NCBI RefSeq assembly: GCF_023238445.1
Contig: NZ_CP096658.1
Span: 3,038,001-3,102,000, forward strand
Source of the DNA: Halorussus gelatinilyticus
GTDB taxonomy: Archaea; Halobacteriota; Halobacteria; Halobacteriales; Haladaptataceae
DNA length: 64,000 nucleotides
Direction: 5' to 3'
A program made the position numbers and the translations under genes. Positions 36,300-46,055 of this stretch are shown one piece after another. The first letter of the stretch is position 1. Each line of letters begins with the position of its first letter. The notes below the pieces were generated by a model. It was not told the origin of the DNA, searched no databases, and saw only the letters and a list, made by a program, of their open reading frames with translations.

Positions 36300-39200
36300 A
36301 TGGGCCTTGGGCCGCGTGAAATCCCACCACAATCTGACTCTCGTGGGTACGTTCGACCACCGGACGACGCGTACGAGATAGACGAAGACGACAAGGAGTA
36401 TCAACAGCACCAGGCCGTCAACAACGTTCTACTGGAACGACTCGTTGAACGAATCACAGGGCGAGGCGACTATGGTCAGACCGTCTACGACGTTAACCCG
36501 AAGGACCAGTTCTTCGCGGGCGCACTAGCGAGCCAGTACCAGTACCGCGAAGCCCAAGAGTCCGACGACGCGTTCGGGAATATCGCCACGCGAGTCGCGC
36601 CCTTCACCATGGGACTCCAGTTCAAACTCCCAGCGTCAGTTCCGGACGACGAGACGGTAACGATCAATCCTATGGCGAAGGTCTACTATCGCCGCCTACC
36701 AACCTACGAGGAGCAACAGGAGTTCGGTGGACCTGTCGGGTTCGATCCAGAGATTGCTGAAGACGACGCGCTTACACCGCCGGAGGAGGACGAAGAGTCC
36801 GAGGAAGGAGACGCCGAGGACGAAGAGTCCGGTGGGTATTCCGGAGACGACGCGTCGCTAGAGGAGCTCCGGCCAGTGTACGAACGAGTTCAGATCGAAG
36901 CTGGCCCTCTCACAGTTACTGCGGGCGATCTAAAGCAAGCCGCAAAGTCCGACGGTGAGTTGCCCCCGCTCACGGACGACGATGCGCTGATGGATGCGAT
37001 GGAGACCTACCGGCAAGACGAGCGCCGGTACCGGGAGCCGAACCCGCCGGAAGAGGTCGATAGTCGTAACGCGGACAAGATTCCGGAAGCCGCTCTCGAA
37101 GACGAGGAGACTTTCGAGACGTTCTTAGAACAACGATTCAGTGGAGACACGCCGACGCCGGTGTGGGATTTCGAGATATCACTTACAGCCCAATACGACG
37201 AGGACGATATAATCGTCTCCGTCTCCTTCGTGAACAAACACGGTGTCGAGTACCCCGACGCGCTCGACCCGAAAGGCGAGGAGTGGCGGGCGTTCTTCTT
37301 CGACGTCAACTCCGACGTTTCCGTCGAGGAGACCCCGATTGAGCCGTTCGTCTCCGACGAGATCAGGAACGAGTACCACTACGACCCCGAGATGGACGGT
37401 CTCGGACGCAACTGTAGCGTCGAACGAACCGATCCCACCACGATAGAGACGGTGACCGTTCCGATTCACGAGCAGCGGAAGTATCGTAGTCGAGAGACAC
37501 TTTCAGCTCCTTTCAGCGACTTCGCATGGGGGACTATCGAGACGCACTTGGACCGCATCTCTCGGGAGATGGAAGAAGCCCGGGAACAGTACGAGTCGAT
37601 ACGCTCCGAAGTCCTCACCGACCGGAGCGACGAAGCACGCGAGAAGTTTGACGAGAACTTAGAGGCGTTTGAGAAGGAACGACGGCGCTTTGACCAGGGC
37701 CGGAAGCTCATCCAGGACGACGTAGGCCACAGTCGAGCGGCGTTCAAGTTCATGAACCAGACGTTCGACCAGATGGGGGAGAAGTACGAGGAGTGGTACC
37801 TCTTCCAGATTACCTACATAGTCATGGCCATCCCGGACGTTGTGGCTCAAACCGAAGACATTGACGCAGAGGACCACTGCTTGGACGAGGTTGACGTGAT
37901 CTACTTCCCCACCGGTGGTGGGAAGACCGAAGCGTACCTCGGCCTCGTCGTCTTCACCGCGTTCCGAGATAGACTCCGGGGGAAGGCTCACGGGACGACG
38001 GCGCTCACGAAGTTCCCCCTTCGACTCCTCTCCCTACAGCAACTCCAGCGTATCGCGGACGTCTTCGCACAAGCGGAACTGATTCGCCGTCGTGAGTGCC
38101 CCGACACGGACGAATTCAGCCTCGGGTACTTCGTCGGGAGCGGGAACACTCCGAACCAACTGATGGAGACGGATGAGGACGGCAACCTCACCGACAACAT
38201 CAGTCTGGTGAAAGAGGAGGACAGTCGATACGCCGAGAAGTGGAAGATCGTGACGACGTGTCCGTTCTGTGGTGAGGACGCCGTCAAGCTGGACGGCGAC
38301 TACGACCGGATGCGCCTCCTCCACATCTGTACGAACGACGACTGCGACGAAGAGGAACTCCCCATCTACGTGACGGACCGAGAGGTATATCGATACGCTC
38401 CGACCTTCGTGGTGAGCACTATCGACAAAATCGCTGTCGTCGGGATGCAACGTCGTTTCCGTACCCTCTTTGGGCGGTTGAAGAAACGCTGCCCGAAGCA
38501 TGGGTTCTCGGGGGAGAGTAAGTGCCTCGTTAATGATAGCGACTATTCTCGATATCGATGTGACGAGACTGTTGAAGAAGTTGACCCAGTAGACCCACCG
38601 TCGATCTTGATCCAGGACGAACTCCACTTGCTCCGTGAGGAGTTCGGCGCGTTCGATTCCCACTACGAGACGTTCCTCCAGGAGTGGGCCAATCGTGTCG
38701 GTGACGGCTGGGACATCAAGAACGTCACCGCGACGGCGACTATCAAGGGTGCCGAGAACCAGGTTCACGCCCTCTATTGGAAGGACGTGAACACCTACCC
38801 CTCTCCGGGCCCGCTCCTCAAACAGTCGTTCTACGCGTACGAAGATCCCCACCGACTCGGTCGTCGCATCGTCGGCTCGGTCCCGCACAACGTATCGCGG
38901 ACGTACGCGTTGGTCGAGGTTCTTCGTGAGTACGCTGACGTCGTCCAGCACTACCAGCGGAACCCGGACGAACTCTCGGCGGCGTTAGAACGGGAATACC
39001 ACCGCACGACACCGTATGGGGAGGTCGTTGACCTCGGTCTTCCCGACGACGATTCGGAGAGACGGAACGCTGTCCTGGATATCTTGGAATACTACGATAC
39101 GCAGATCGCGTACAACATCCAGAAGGTAGACAGCGACCGTCTCCAGCGTGCCGTCCCCTCCATGATCAACCCGTGGTTGGAGACGCGAGACGAAGAGCGC

Positions 39201-40007
39201 GACGCACTGAACTCCGTAGTGATGAGCGGTGAAACGGGTTTCGACGTCGTTCGTGATGTGTTGGAGCGTCTCGAATCGGAGAATCCCGACGATCCCGTGG
39301 ACATCGTCAACGCGACGAGCATGATCTCCCACGGCGTTGACGTGGACACGCTGAACTTCATCTCGTTCTTCGGGATGCCACGACAGACGGCGGAGTACAT
39401 CCAGGCGTACTCTCGTGTCGGTCGCCACGTCACGGGTACCGTCTTCGACCTGTTCAACCCGGTCCACGTCCGCGACCGCTCTCACTACACGCGGTTCGAC
39501 CGGTACCACGACTTCCAGGACCTCCTCGTCGAAGCGACCCCGCTGGAACGCTGGGCCGAGTTCGCGGTGAACTGCACGATGCCGGGTATCTTCGCTGCGA
39601 CGCTCCTCCAGTACTACGACGAGCAACTCGAATCCTCTGCGGGGCGCGTGTACCTCTACGACTCGTTCCGTGAGGCGCAGCGTGCAGGCGATCTCGACAA
39701 GGACGAACTCCTCGAATTCGTGAAGCGGTCCTACTGTGTCACATCCGATCAGCGCACCGAGTGGGCGGAGGACCGGACGGTCGATCTCTACGAGAGGAAA
39801 GTCGAGCAAGAGTTCGACGACATCTGGGAGCGGTGCATGTCCGGCCACCCGAAGGATGGTTACCAGGGATGGATCGGGAACATGATCGAGCGTAGTGAGG
39901 ACGACCGAGGACCGATGCGGAGTCTACGGGACATCGACGAGCAACTCCCGATTGACGTCGATACGGGTACCGCACAGGTGCTAAATATGTTCGACAGGAG
40001 GCAGTGA
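36300..40007 (+). CDS. drmA: DrmA, DISARM helicase
   Basis: A 1235-residue SF2-type helicase. Walker A is YFPTGGGKTEAYLGL near residue 536, the DExH box is IQDELHLL near 770, and the late motif is EYIQAYSRVGRHVTG near 1034. Four cysteines (CPFCGEDAV and CTNDDCDEEEL) form a zinc knuckle between the lobes. The first 450 residues, with a very acidic stretch around 155-185, precede the helicase core. DrmA and DrmB form the core complex of DISARM, which restricts unmodified incoming phage DNA. The stop (40005-40007) lies just before the DrmB ATG at 40010. Confidence 0.88.
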   Translation: MGLGPREIPPQSDSRGYVRPPDDAYEIDEDDKEYQQHQAVNNVLLERLVERITGRGDYGQTVYDVNPKDQFFAGALASQYQYREAQESDDAFGNIATRVAPFTMGLQFKLPASVPDDETVTINPMAKVYYRRLPTYEEQQEFGGPVGFDPEIAEDDALTPPEEDEESEEGDAEDEESGGYSGDDASLEELRPVYERVQIEAGPLTVTAGDLKQAAKSDGELPPLTDDDALMDAMETYRQDERRYREPNPPEEVDSRNADKIPEAALEDEETFETFLEQRFSGDTPTPVWDFEISLTAQYDEDDIIVSVSFVNKHGVEYPDALDPKGEEWRAFFFDVNSDVSVEETPIEPFVSDEIRNEYHYDPEMDGLGRNCSVERTDPTTIETVTVPIHEQRKYRSRETLSAPFSDFAWGTIETHLDRISREMEEAREQYESIRSEVLTDRSDEAREKFDENLEAFEKERRRFDQGRKLIQDDVGHSRAAFKFMNQTFDQMGEKYEEWYLFQITYIVMAIPDVVAQTEDIDAEDHCLDEVDVIYFPTGGGKTEAYLGLVVFTAFRDRLRGKAHGTTALTKFPLRLLSLQQLQRIADVFAQAELIRRRECPDTDEFSLGYFVGSGNTPNQLMETDEDGNLTDNISLVKEEDSRYAEKWKIVTTCPFCGEDAVKLDGDYDRMRLLHICTNDDCDEEELPIYVTDREVYRYAPTFVVSTIDKIAVVGMQRRFRTLFGRLKKRCPKHGFSGESKCLVNDSDYSRYRCDETVEEVDPVDPPSILIQDELHLLREEFGAFDSHYETFLQEWANRVGDGWDIKNVTATATIKGAENQVHALYWKDVNTYPSPGPLLKQSFYAYEDPHRLGRRIVGSVPHNVSRTYALVEVLREYADVVQHYQRNPDELSAALEREYHRTTPYGEVVDLGLPDDDSERRNAVLDILEYYDTQIAYNIQKVDSDRLQRAVPSMINPWLETRDEERDALNSVVMSGETGFDVVRDVLERLESENPDDPVDIVNATSMISHGVDVDTLNFISFFGMPRQTAEYIQAYSRVGRHVTGTVFDLFNPVHVRDRSHYTRFDRYHDFQDLLVEATPLERWAEFAVNCTMPGIFAATLLQYYDEQLESSAGRVYLYDSFREAQRAGDLDKDELLEFVKRSYCVTSDQRTEWAEDRTVDLYERKVEQEFDDIWERCMSGHPKDGYQGWIGNMIERSEDDRGPMRSLRDIDEQLPIDVDTGTAQVLNMFDRRQ

Positions 40008-40009
40008 CC

Positions 40010-41959
40010 ATGGCAGATTCAGAGATGAAACGCGGTCTGGCGCAGGTGATGTATCGATTCGGTCCCAAGTCGCTGTTCGACTACGGGCGACGGGGACTGT
40101 CGATGAAAGTATCCCGTTGGGAGACCGACAAGGTCAGCTCGCTCGACGCGAACTACGTCGCGGAACAGATCGCCACTCACGCATCCAGCTTCCGGAACGA
40201 CGATGAGGACCCCTGGGTAGACCTCACGGTGGAGGACGTAGATTTCCGCCGACCGAACCGCGTCGTCGGATCGCTCTACCCCCTGACCATGTACTGTCAG
40301 AACCGGAGTTGCCACCGGGTCGTGAGTAAGAAAGAGCCCAGTCACTTCGTCTACACCAACGGGGAGTGTCCCGAGTGTGGTGGTGAACTCCGTCAACTGG
40401 CCTTCGTCCTTGTGCACGACTGCGGGAACATGATGTCGATCAATCCGCAACCCTGCAGTAACCCGGACCACGGATACGACCACATCTACCTCAACAAGCA
40501 GAACATCAACGACCCCCTCTCGTGGTACTTCTACTGTGGTGAGTGTGGCGACTTCTGTGGAAACATGTCGAAGCGGTGTACCAAGTGCCACAAGGAACGC
40601 GTGTACTTCCGTCCGATAGCGAGCAACTCCGTCTACTACTCCCAAGGCGACGTCCTCGTCAACCTTCCAATCGACCAACGATACAGCGACGACATTGAAT
40701 ACGGGGAGAGCTGGGCCCGCATACTGATGGCCGCCCACCTCGGTGACCTTGATGACGTCGTCGAAGAGGGGGGGAAGACCTACGAAGAACTCGGCCGGAT
40801 GACGACGGACGAACGCGACGCGAAACGCCGGGAGAAGCAGATAGAGGATCTGAAGGAGAAAGTGGGCGCAGAACAGGTTGAAAAGATGATCGAGAGTGGT
40901 GTGGATCTCGGAGACGTCTTCGACGTCGCGGAGGACACGATAAAGGGTTCGACGCGAGGAGAGGTCGTCGAAGAGAACCGCGAACGTGTCGAGCTCCCCT
41001 CTCAGCGAGGTGGCGATAGCGACGTAGATCAGGCGTACTCGACGCTCTCTCACGAACTCTTCACATACCTTCGCTCGACCCAGGGATACGAAGGGAACCT
41101 AGACGCTACGGATGGAATGGAACGGCAACCCACTCCTCTGTCCCTAGACGGTCTCTTGGAGCAGGAAGATTTCCTCGAATCGAACCCGGAGGCAGAGGTA
41201 TATCCGGAGAAACTCCAGAAAGTGAATATCGCGTCAGCGTGGGTCGTGGACAATCTCCCCCTGCTGAACTACACGTTCGGGTTCACACGCGACCGCCCCG
41301 AACGGTCGCGGACGGACCTACAGCCGTTCCCACATCCCCGGGGTGAGGACAGCACCCCCGTGTACGTTGACCAAACGCCATCAGAGGCCATCGTCCTCCA
41401 AGTGGACCGATCCGCCATTATTGAGTGGTTGGACGGGAAGGGCTCACTTCGCGGCGTCGAACGTCCCGACACAGACGATGAGAGTGACCTCAAAGAGTGG
41501 TTCTTGGAGAACGTGGACACCAACGAACTCCGTGACCACTACTCGCCCATCGAAGACGACCTCACACGGGAAGTGTACACGCTCCTCCACTCAATGAGCC
41601 ACGCGCTGATGCGGACGGCGAGCGGACAGTGTGGTCTCGACAGCAACAGCATCTCGGAGTACGTGATGCCGAGCATCCCGGCGATTTTCCTCTACGCGAG
41701 CAGCACCGAACATTTCTCCTTAGGAGGAATGCACACACTGTTCAAGACGAGGATTCATCCATGGGTAGACGAGACTATCGCGGACGTCCAGCAGTGCGTG
41801 TACGACCCCGTGTGTGAACACGAGGACGGTGCCTGCCACGCGTGCCTCCACATGAGTGAAGTCGCTTGCGAGAGTGCCAACGGGAACCTCGACCGCCGAT
41901 ATCTAGTCGGCGACGACAGAGGTCGAATACCCGCGTTCTGGGAGGCAGAATACGTGTGA
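40010..41959 (+). CDS. drmB: DrmB, DISARM DUF1998 protein
   Basis: A 649-residue partner of DrmA. Zinc-binding pairs are abundant in the first third (CQNRSC, CPECGGEL, CGECGDFCGN, CTKCHK). The DUF1998 region lies at about 525-640: LLHSMSHALMRTASGQCGLD, the FLYASSTEHFSLGGMHTLF stretch and the final cysteine cluster DPVCEHEDGACHACLH. AGGAGG at 39996-40001 is a good ribosome-binding site eight bases before ATG 40010, which is preferred to GTG 40004. The DrmC GTG overlaps its end. Confidence 0.88.
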   Translation: MADSEMKRGLAQVMYRFGPKSLFDYGRRGLSMKVSRWETDKVSSLDANYVAEQIATHASSFRNDDEDPWVDLTVEDVDFRRPNRVVGSLYPLTMYCQNRSCHRVVSKKEPSHFVYTNGECPECGGELRQLAFVLVHDCGNMMSINPQPCSNPDHGYDHIYLNKQNINDPLSWYFYCGECGDFCGNMSKRCTKCHKERVYFRPIASNSVYYSQGDVLVNLPIDQRYSDDIEYGESWARILMAAHLGDLDDVVEEGGKTYEELGRMTTDERDAKRREKQIEDLKEKVGAEQVEKMIESGVDLGDVFDVAEDTIKGSTRGEVVEENRERVELPSQRGGDSDVDQAYSTLSHELFTYLRSTQGYEGNLDATDGMERQPTPLSLDGLLEQEDFLESNPEAEVYPEKLQKVNIASAWVVDNLPLLNYTFGFTRDRPERSRTDLQPFPHPRGEDSTPVYVDQTPSEAIVLQVDRSAIIEWLDGKGSLRGVERPDTDDESDLKEWFLENVDTNELRDHYSPIEDDLTREVYTLLHSMSHALMRTASGQCGLDSNSISEYVMPSIPAIFLYASSTEHFSLGGMHTLFKTRIHPWVDETIADVQQCVYDPVCEHEDGACHACLHMSEVACESANGNLDRRYLVGDDRGRIPAFWEAEYV

Positions 41960-42843
41960 CCGACGACCACGACGCGATTTGTACGAACTTCGCGGTAGTC
42001 CGCCAGTTCGACGACTTGGACCGTGTCGTCGCTATCCGAGACACCATCTTGGCTCTTGATCACAGCGACGTAACTCGGGCCGACGTAGATCAAGGGTTAG
42101 AAACACCGTTAACCACCCGAGAAGCGTCTGCCCTTTTCACCTGTCTTCAGAAGAACGGAGCAGCAACTCAATCGGCGACCGACGAGCGGGGTTTTGCGGC
42201 CTACACTTTCGAGGTTGATCCCTTTGAAGCAGACCGAGTACTAACCCAGCAAGCCGCAGTGATTGCAGCAGACGGTCGTTCCCCCCAGACCGACCAGGAC
42301 GACGACGTCGAATTTGTGGCCACACTTCCGGGAGGATTCGAACCAACCTCCGCACAAGTCCGTTCCATTCCCGACATCGCCTCTACGATTCGCAACCAGG
42401 TGTTTGACGCCGATTCGTCGGTCCGGATCGCCAACCCGTACTTCGACCCATCACTTGAACTCGTGTCCGACCTTGCGAGTCTTCCTCAACGGGGTGTCGA
42501 GACACAACTACTGACCCGAGAAACCGCGGACGAGGAAGGCGATACACGAACGACGCTCAACAAGATGTGGGACTTGATCGACGAGGAACACCGTGACAAC
42601 TTTGAGGTGCGAGATCTCTACCGATGGGACGAGAAACAGGGATCCCAGGCGTTTGCGACTCACGCGAAGATCGTAATCGTTGACGAGAGGGTTTGCTACG
42701 TTGGAAGCGCAAACTTGACCGATACGAGTCTCTCGACTAACTTTGAATTCGGCGTCGTCGTCGAAGGTGACATCGTTGAGGAAGCCACGATGGTGTTCGA
42801 CGAAGTGTTCGAGTACTCATACCCAGTTGATTTGCCGATATAG
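41956..42843 (+). CDS. drmC: DrmC, phospholipase D-like DISARM protein
   Basis: A 295-residue protein with a single PLD HKD motif: HAKIVIVDERVCYVGSANLTD starting near residue 235. The N-terminal 100 residues are a helical wing typical of DrmC. In published DISARM systems DrmC is dispensable for defence in some cases. GTG 41956 overlaps the DrmB stop, so it is translationally coupled. The DISARM gene run on this strand breaks here; the methylase comes 6.3 kb later. Confidence 0.82.
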   Translation: MTDDHDAICTNFAVVRQFDDLDRVVAIRDTILALDHSDVTRADVDQGLETPLTTREASALFTCLQKNGAATQSATDERGFAAYTFEVDPFEADRVLTQQAAVIAADGRSPQTDQDDDVEFVATLPGGFEPTSAQVRSIPDIASTIRNQVFDADSSVRIANPYFDPSLELVSDLASLPQRGVETQLLTRETADEEGDTRTTLNKMWDLIDEEHRDNFEVRDLYRWDEKQGSQAFATHAKIVIVDERVCYVGSANLTDTSLSTNFEFGVVVEGDIVEEATMVFDEVFEYSYPVDLPI

Positions 42844-42993
42844 TCGATATACTGCTTGCTTTGCGGGTTTACCGGCTATCCGTCTTCGATTTCGTCTGCC
42901 TTGTTGAAAACCTCAGGAGGTAGTAGGTTCCAGTAGTCGTGCTGTATACACAGCGCGTAATCTGACAGAACAGGTTTTCAGGAGAGTGAATTA

Positions 42994-43323
42994 TTATTGA
43001 GGATGATCTCCGTTTTTAAACTCCAGATCTGCCTCACACTCAGGACACTGTAACGTATCTTTTGTATCGCCCATTACGTAGACCCCTGTAGCTCCTGCTA
43101 ATGCACCAACAGCTGCGAAGGGAATAGTTCCAGAGAAGGCTGTTCCAAAAACTGCTATTCCAGAACCTATTGAGCCGAGACCTGCACCTGATAGGGCGGG
43201 AACAGCCATGCTCTTAACCGTCATATATTTTCCTTTAAGTTGAAGCAGCGTTATTTCTTCTCCACAGTCGTTACAGTCAAAATTGTTCACAAATGTTATT
43301 TCGTCCTCGTTAATCCCTTCCAT
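42994..43323 (-). CDS. Split zinc-ribbon protein with glycine-rich membrane segment
   Basis: From ATG 43323 the product has 109 residues. Two halves of a zinc ribbon (CNDCGEE near residue 17 and CPECEAD near 93) bracket a Gly/Ala-rich hydrophobic stretch of about 50 residues (AVPALSGAGLGSIGSGIAVFG then IPFAAVGALAGATGVYVMG) that could form a membrane hairpin. The DNA here and to 43590 is visibly A+T-richer than its neighbours, suggesting separate transfer. It is opposite in strand to DISARM. Function unknown. Confidence 0.55.
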   Translation of the reverse strand: MEGINEDEITFVNNFDCNDCGEEITLLQLKGKYMTVKSMAVPALSGAGLGSIGSGIAVFGTAFSGTIPFAAVGALAGATGVYVMGDTKDTLQCPECEADLEFKNGDHPQ

Positions 43324-43592
43324 ATCACGGAGTGATTCCCCTAACAATAAGTATCTAGTGGAGAACTATACATTGCCCTTATAAATAAAATGAGTTAAAC
43401 TCCAAGTACAAATCCTGTCTGATTTGATTGGTGACTTCATCCTCTGTGTTTAGCACACGCTTTATATCAGAACCTTTAGCATTCAACAGAGCCAGAAAGA
43501 TACTTATGTGAGTAGCAAAATGGTGTTAGTACACTTACTCTCACGTACTTCGTGTCGAACACTCAAACACCGATTCCCGAGGTAACACGGTA

Positions 43593-44600
43593 ATGCATCC
43601 GGACGCCCCACCGGACGAGTCTGACGTCCTCGAAAAAGTCGAGACTGCCCTGAAACAGGCAGTGAGAGATAACTCCGACCTAAACTGGGAGTACGGGACC
43701 CGGATCAAGCGACAGAAGTACACGTACCTTGCGGTTGAGCACTTCACCGATAGCGATGAGGCGTTCCCGGTCACGTATAGCTGGTACAAGTTCGGGGCCG
43801 TGATGCCAGCAGCTCCGAAATCGGGAACAGTCGGTCCGGCGAGCACGCAGATGCCAACACCGGATGCACGCGAGTCGGGCATATTCACGGTGGCTTTCGA
43901 CGACATCGTCGATTTCTTCCGACGGAGTGACTTCACACCCGGGTTAGACGAGGACTCGTGGTACGCGAGCGACCTCGACTTCCTGGAGGCATTCTACGAA
44001 TCGCACGCGCCAGAGGAGTATCGGGACTTGTACCTGGGGAACGTGGCTTTCCGACAGCACCTTGATTCTGCCTTGGAAGAGGTTCGGACGGCCCGGCGGG
44101 GATCCTCGGCAGATCGGTCTTCTCCGGTGTTCGGGACAGAGCGGTACGAGGATGTCGGGCGTGCTGCAGCTCGAATGCACCTCGGCTTGGTAGGTATCGA
44201 CTTCCTGAGTCAGACTCTCGACGAGGTCCGAGAGTTTACGAATCTAGTAGAGGACGCGTTTCTCGTCCTCAGTCAGACGTGTGCTTCAGAAGTCACGGAG
44301 TCACAGGTGGCCGCGCTGGAAGAACTGAAGCAGGTCTACAACGAGTGGATCTGGGAGTATCCCGCCCTTTTGATGTCGAAAGAGACCGCGAAGGGCCCGA
44401 ACGCCCCGACCTTGCGGAAGTGGTCTGCCCAGAAGCACTTCTCTGTGGAGGACAACCTACAGAAACACATCGACAGTGTTAGTCAATCGTGTGTGGATGT
44501 AGGTCTAGTTCCGAGCTCAGATCAGTACCCAGAACACGACGACGATGTGGAAACTATCGGTCGAGCAGTCGCGCTCCAGGCGATGCGTCGAGATGAGTGA
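43593..44600 (+). CDS. Unknown partner of a PIN protein inside the DISARM island
   Basis: A 335-residue acidic protein, no family recognised. The first 110 residues are beta-rich (WEYGTRIKRQKYTYLAVEHF) and the rest mainly helical (GRAAARMHLGLVGIDFLSQTLDEVREFTNLVEDAFLVL). Its stop overlaps the start of the PIN-domain gene by 8 nt, so the two form a coupled pair. By architecture it could be an antitoxin-like or targeting partner, but nothing in the sequence proves this. Confidence 0.55.
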   Translation: MHPDAPPDESDVLEKVETALKQAVRDNSDLNWEYGTRIKRQKYTYLAVEHFTDSDEAFPVTYSWYKFGAVMPAAPKSGTVGPASTQMPTPDARESGIFTVAFDDIVDFFRRSDFTPGLDEDSWYASDLDFLEAFYESHAPEEYRDLYLGNVAFRQHLDSALEEVRTARRGSSADRSSPVFGTERYEDVGRAAARMHLGLVGIDFLSQTLDEVREFTNLVEDAFLVLSQTCASEVTESQVAALEELKQVYNEWIWEYPALLMSKETAKGPNAPTLRKWSAQKHFSVEDNLQKHIDSVSQSCVDVGLVPSSDQYPEHDDDVETIGRAVALQAMRRDE

Positions 44601-45357
44601 AATTGTACCCGCAGCGGACGTAGAGGACGTATTCACCGATACCTGCGTGTTGTTCGCTTACGCTGTCGAAGGGGAGGCAGATGCAAGAAAGCTCTTCGAA
44701 GACTCCACCCTCGACAAAGTAGCCAGCGAGCGCATCAAACGTGAATTCGTCTCGGTAGCTGATCGGCACCAAGACATCCACCGCGAGCTTCTAGAGTTTG
44801 CTGCGACGGACGATCTGGACGAGTACGAGCCCACTGACCTGCACCAGAAGAACGACGTTCGGTACGTCATTGATCTATACTCCGACCTCACCGATATGGA
44901 CGATGTCGAAGTGGTTCGTCGATTGAACGAACTCATCAACCGGCTGGAGAAGGCGAGAGACGAACTCTTCGAAACCGATGGAGTTCTCACTATCCTGCCC
45001 CTTGATGGAGTTGACGCTCAGCTGGTTGGCCTGCTACGTGGTGTCGTCGAGAACGAAGACGATATCCGAGTTCTCTGTGATGCAGCCGCGTGGAGCCGGA
45101 ACGGCGGCTCGGGTACATTCCTCACCGAAGACACTGAAGACCTCTTGGGAAGCGACGAGGATGGAGGAAATGCTGTAGAAGGTGATGAAACGGGTGAGAG
45201 CGGTGATAGTCTCCCCGACTCCTTCGCGGATTTCTTGGGCTCAGAAAACAAGTCCGTACCGGAGCGAATCAACGACCAGATAGTAAGTCGCTACGACACG
45301 GACTCAGCGTTACAGATTCTCTCGATAGAGGATTTTCTCACTATCGAGGCTAAGTGA
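44593..45357 (+). CDS. PIN-domain-like nuclease protein
   Basis: A 254-residue protein from ATG 44593. The opening VFTDTCVLFAYAVEGEADARKLFED places D16 where the first PIN aspartate belongs; SERIKREF supplies a Glu, and IRVLCDAAAWSRNGG followed by TFLTEDTEDL the later acidic residues. A long acidic insertion lies near 200-220. PIN proteins are single-strand-specific RNases, often toxins or RNA-processing enzymes. The ATG overlaps the preceding gene by 8 nt; the next gene (module A) is convergent, 7 bp away. Confidence 0.6.
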   Translation: MSEIVPAADVEDVFTDTCVLFAYAVEGEADARKLFEDSTLDKVASERIKREFVSVADRHQDIHRELLEFAATDDLDEYEPTDLHQKNDVRYVIDLYSDLTDMDDVEVVRRLNELINRLEKARDELFETDGVLTILPLDGVDAQLVGLLRGVVENEDDIRVLCDAAAWSRNGGSGTFLTEDTEDLLGSDEDGGNAVEGDETGESGDSLPDSFADFLGSENKSVPERINDQIVSRYDTDSALQILSIEDFLTIEAK

Positions 45358-45364
45358 GAGGCCC

Positions 45365-46054
45365 TTACCGAGACTCAGCAACAATCTGTCTAATCATCTC
45401 TCGTGCCTCGTTCTCTGACAGTCCTTCGAGCTGCACGTTCGTCAGTGCGTGATTGAACCGCCGTGTCGTCTCGTCTATGACACGCGACGGTTCGTCTGCG
45501 AGTTCGTCACACATGGCTCGTACAGCGGGCTGGTAGCGCGCGAACCAGCGGTCGAACACCTTGTTGACCATCGTCTGGTTGGCAAAGACCGCGTCAGTCG
45601 TCGAATAATCGTCGCCACGCGAAGTGAGCTCCGCGATCCACCAGAGCCGGTGGATGGCGTTTGAGTACAAGTCGGAGCCCGCACCGAGGAACTTCTCTCT
45701 CATCGCCTCCTCGGAGCGATACTCCCAACGGTGCCGGACGAGATCGGGATACCGCACTACTGCCAGCCAGTGCCAGAGGCCTGGATCGCCGGCGGTTCGT
45801 CTTGTGACGTCGAGACCGCGGTGGATCTCTTCAGCGAGTGCGCCGTCTATAGCTGTGTCGTACTCGGGGTACTCCTCTAGCACCTGCTCTACCGCCGAGT
45901 CGATCCTGTCGAGATCGGCTGTCGGACGACCCGGCATGGGCTCAACGTACTCTGTCAGTTGTTCGTCGGTGATCGCCGCCTCGCCCTGCATGAACGATTC
46001 ACCAACGAGGCGACGTCCATCTTCGGTCAGTCGATGTAATTCTGTTTCGGTCAC
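45365..46054 (-). CDS. Module A gene 3: DUF6339-like protein
   Basis: A 229-residue protein with the signature GLWHWLAVVRYPDLVRHRW, then EKFLGAGSDLYSNAIHRLWW, of DUF6339-type proteins. It is clearly homologous to the product of 56612-57397 (GLWHYLCVVRFPEFVHYRW and EKFLKAGTDAYSNALHRIWW). GTG 46054 is one base after the stop of gene 2. No catalytic motif is evident. It is the last gene of a three-gene minus-strand operon with the GHKL ATPase, so it probably forms part of one complex. Confidence 0.72.
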   Translation of the reverse strand: MTETELHRLTEDGRRLVGESFMQGEAAITDEQLTEYVEPMPGRPTADLDRIDSAVEQVLEEYPEYDTAIDGALAEEIHRGLDVTRRTAGDPGLWHWLAVVRYPDLVRHRWEYRSEEAMREKFLGAGSDLYSNAIHRLWWIAELTSRGDDYSTTDAVFANQTMVNKVFDRWFARYQPAVRAMCDELADEPSRVIDETTRRFNHALTNVQLEGLSENEAREMIRQIVAESR

Positions 46055-46055
46055 G

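Noticed and set aside
34638-41053. Long minus-strand open frames opposite DISARM (for example 38034-38951, 38985-39848, 40019-41053)
   Set aside because: They are antisense to strongly supported genes with helicase and DUF1998 motifs. Their products lack motifs and reflect the G+C-rich codon pattern.
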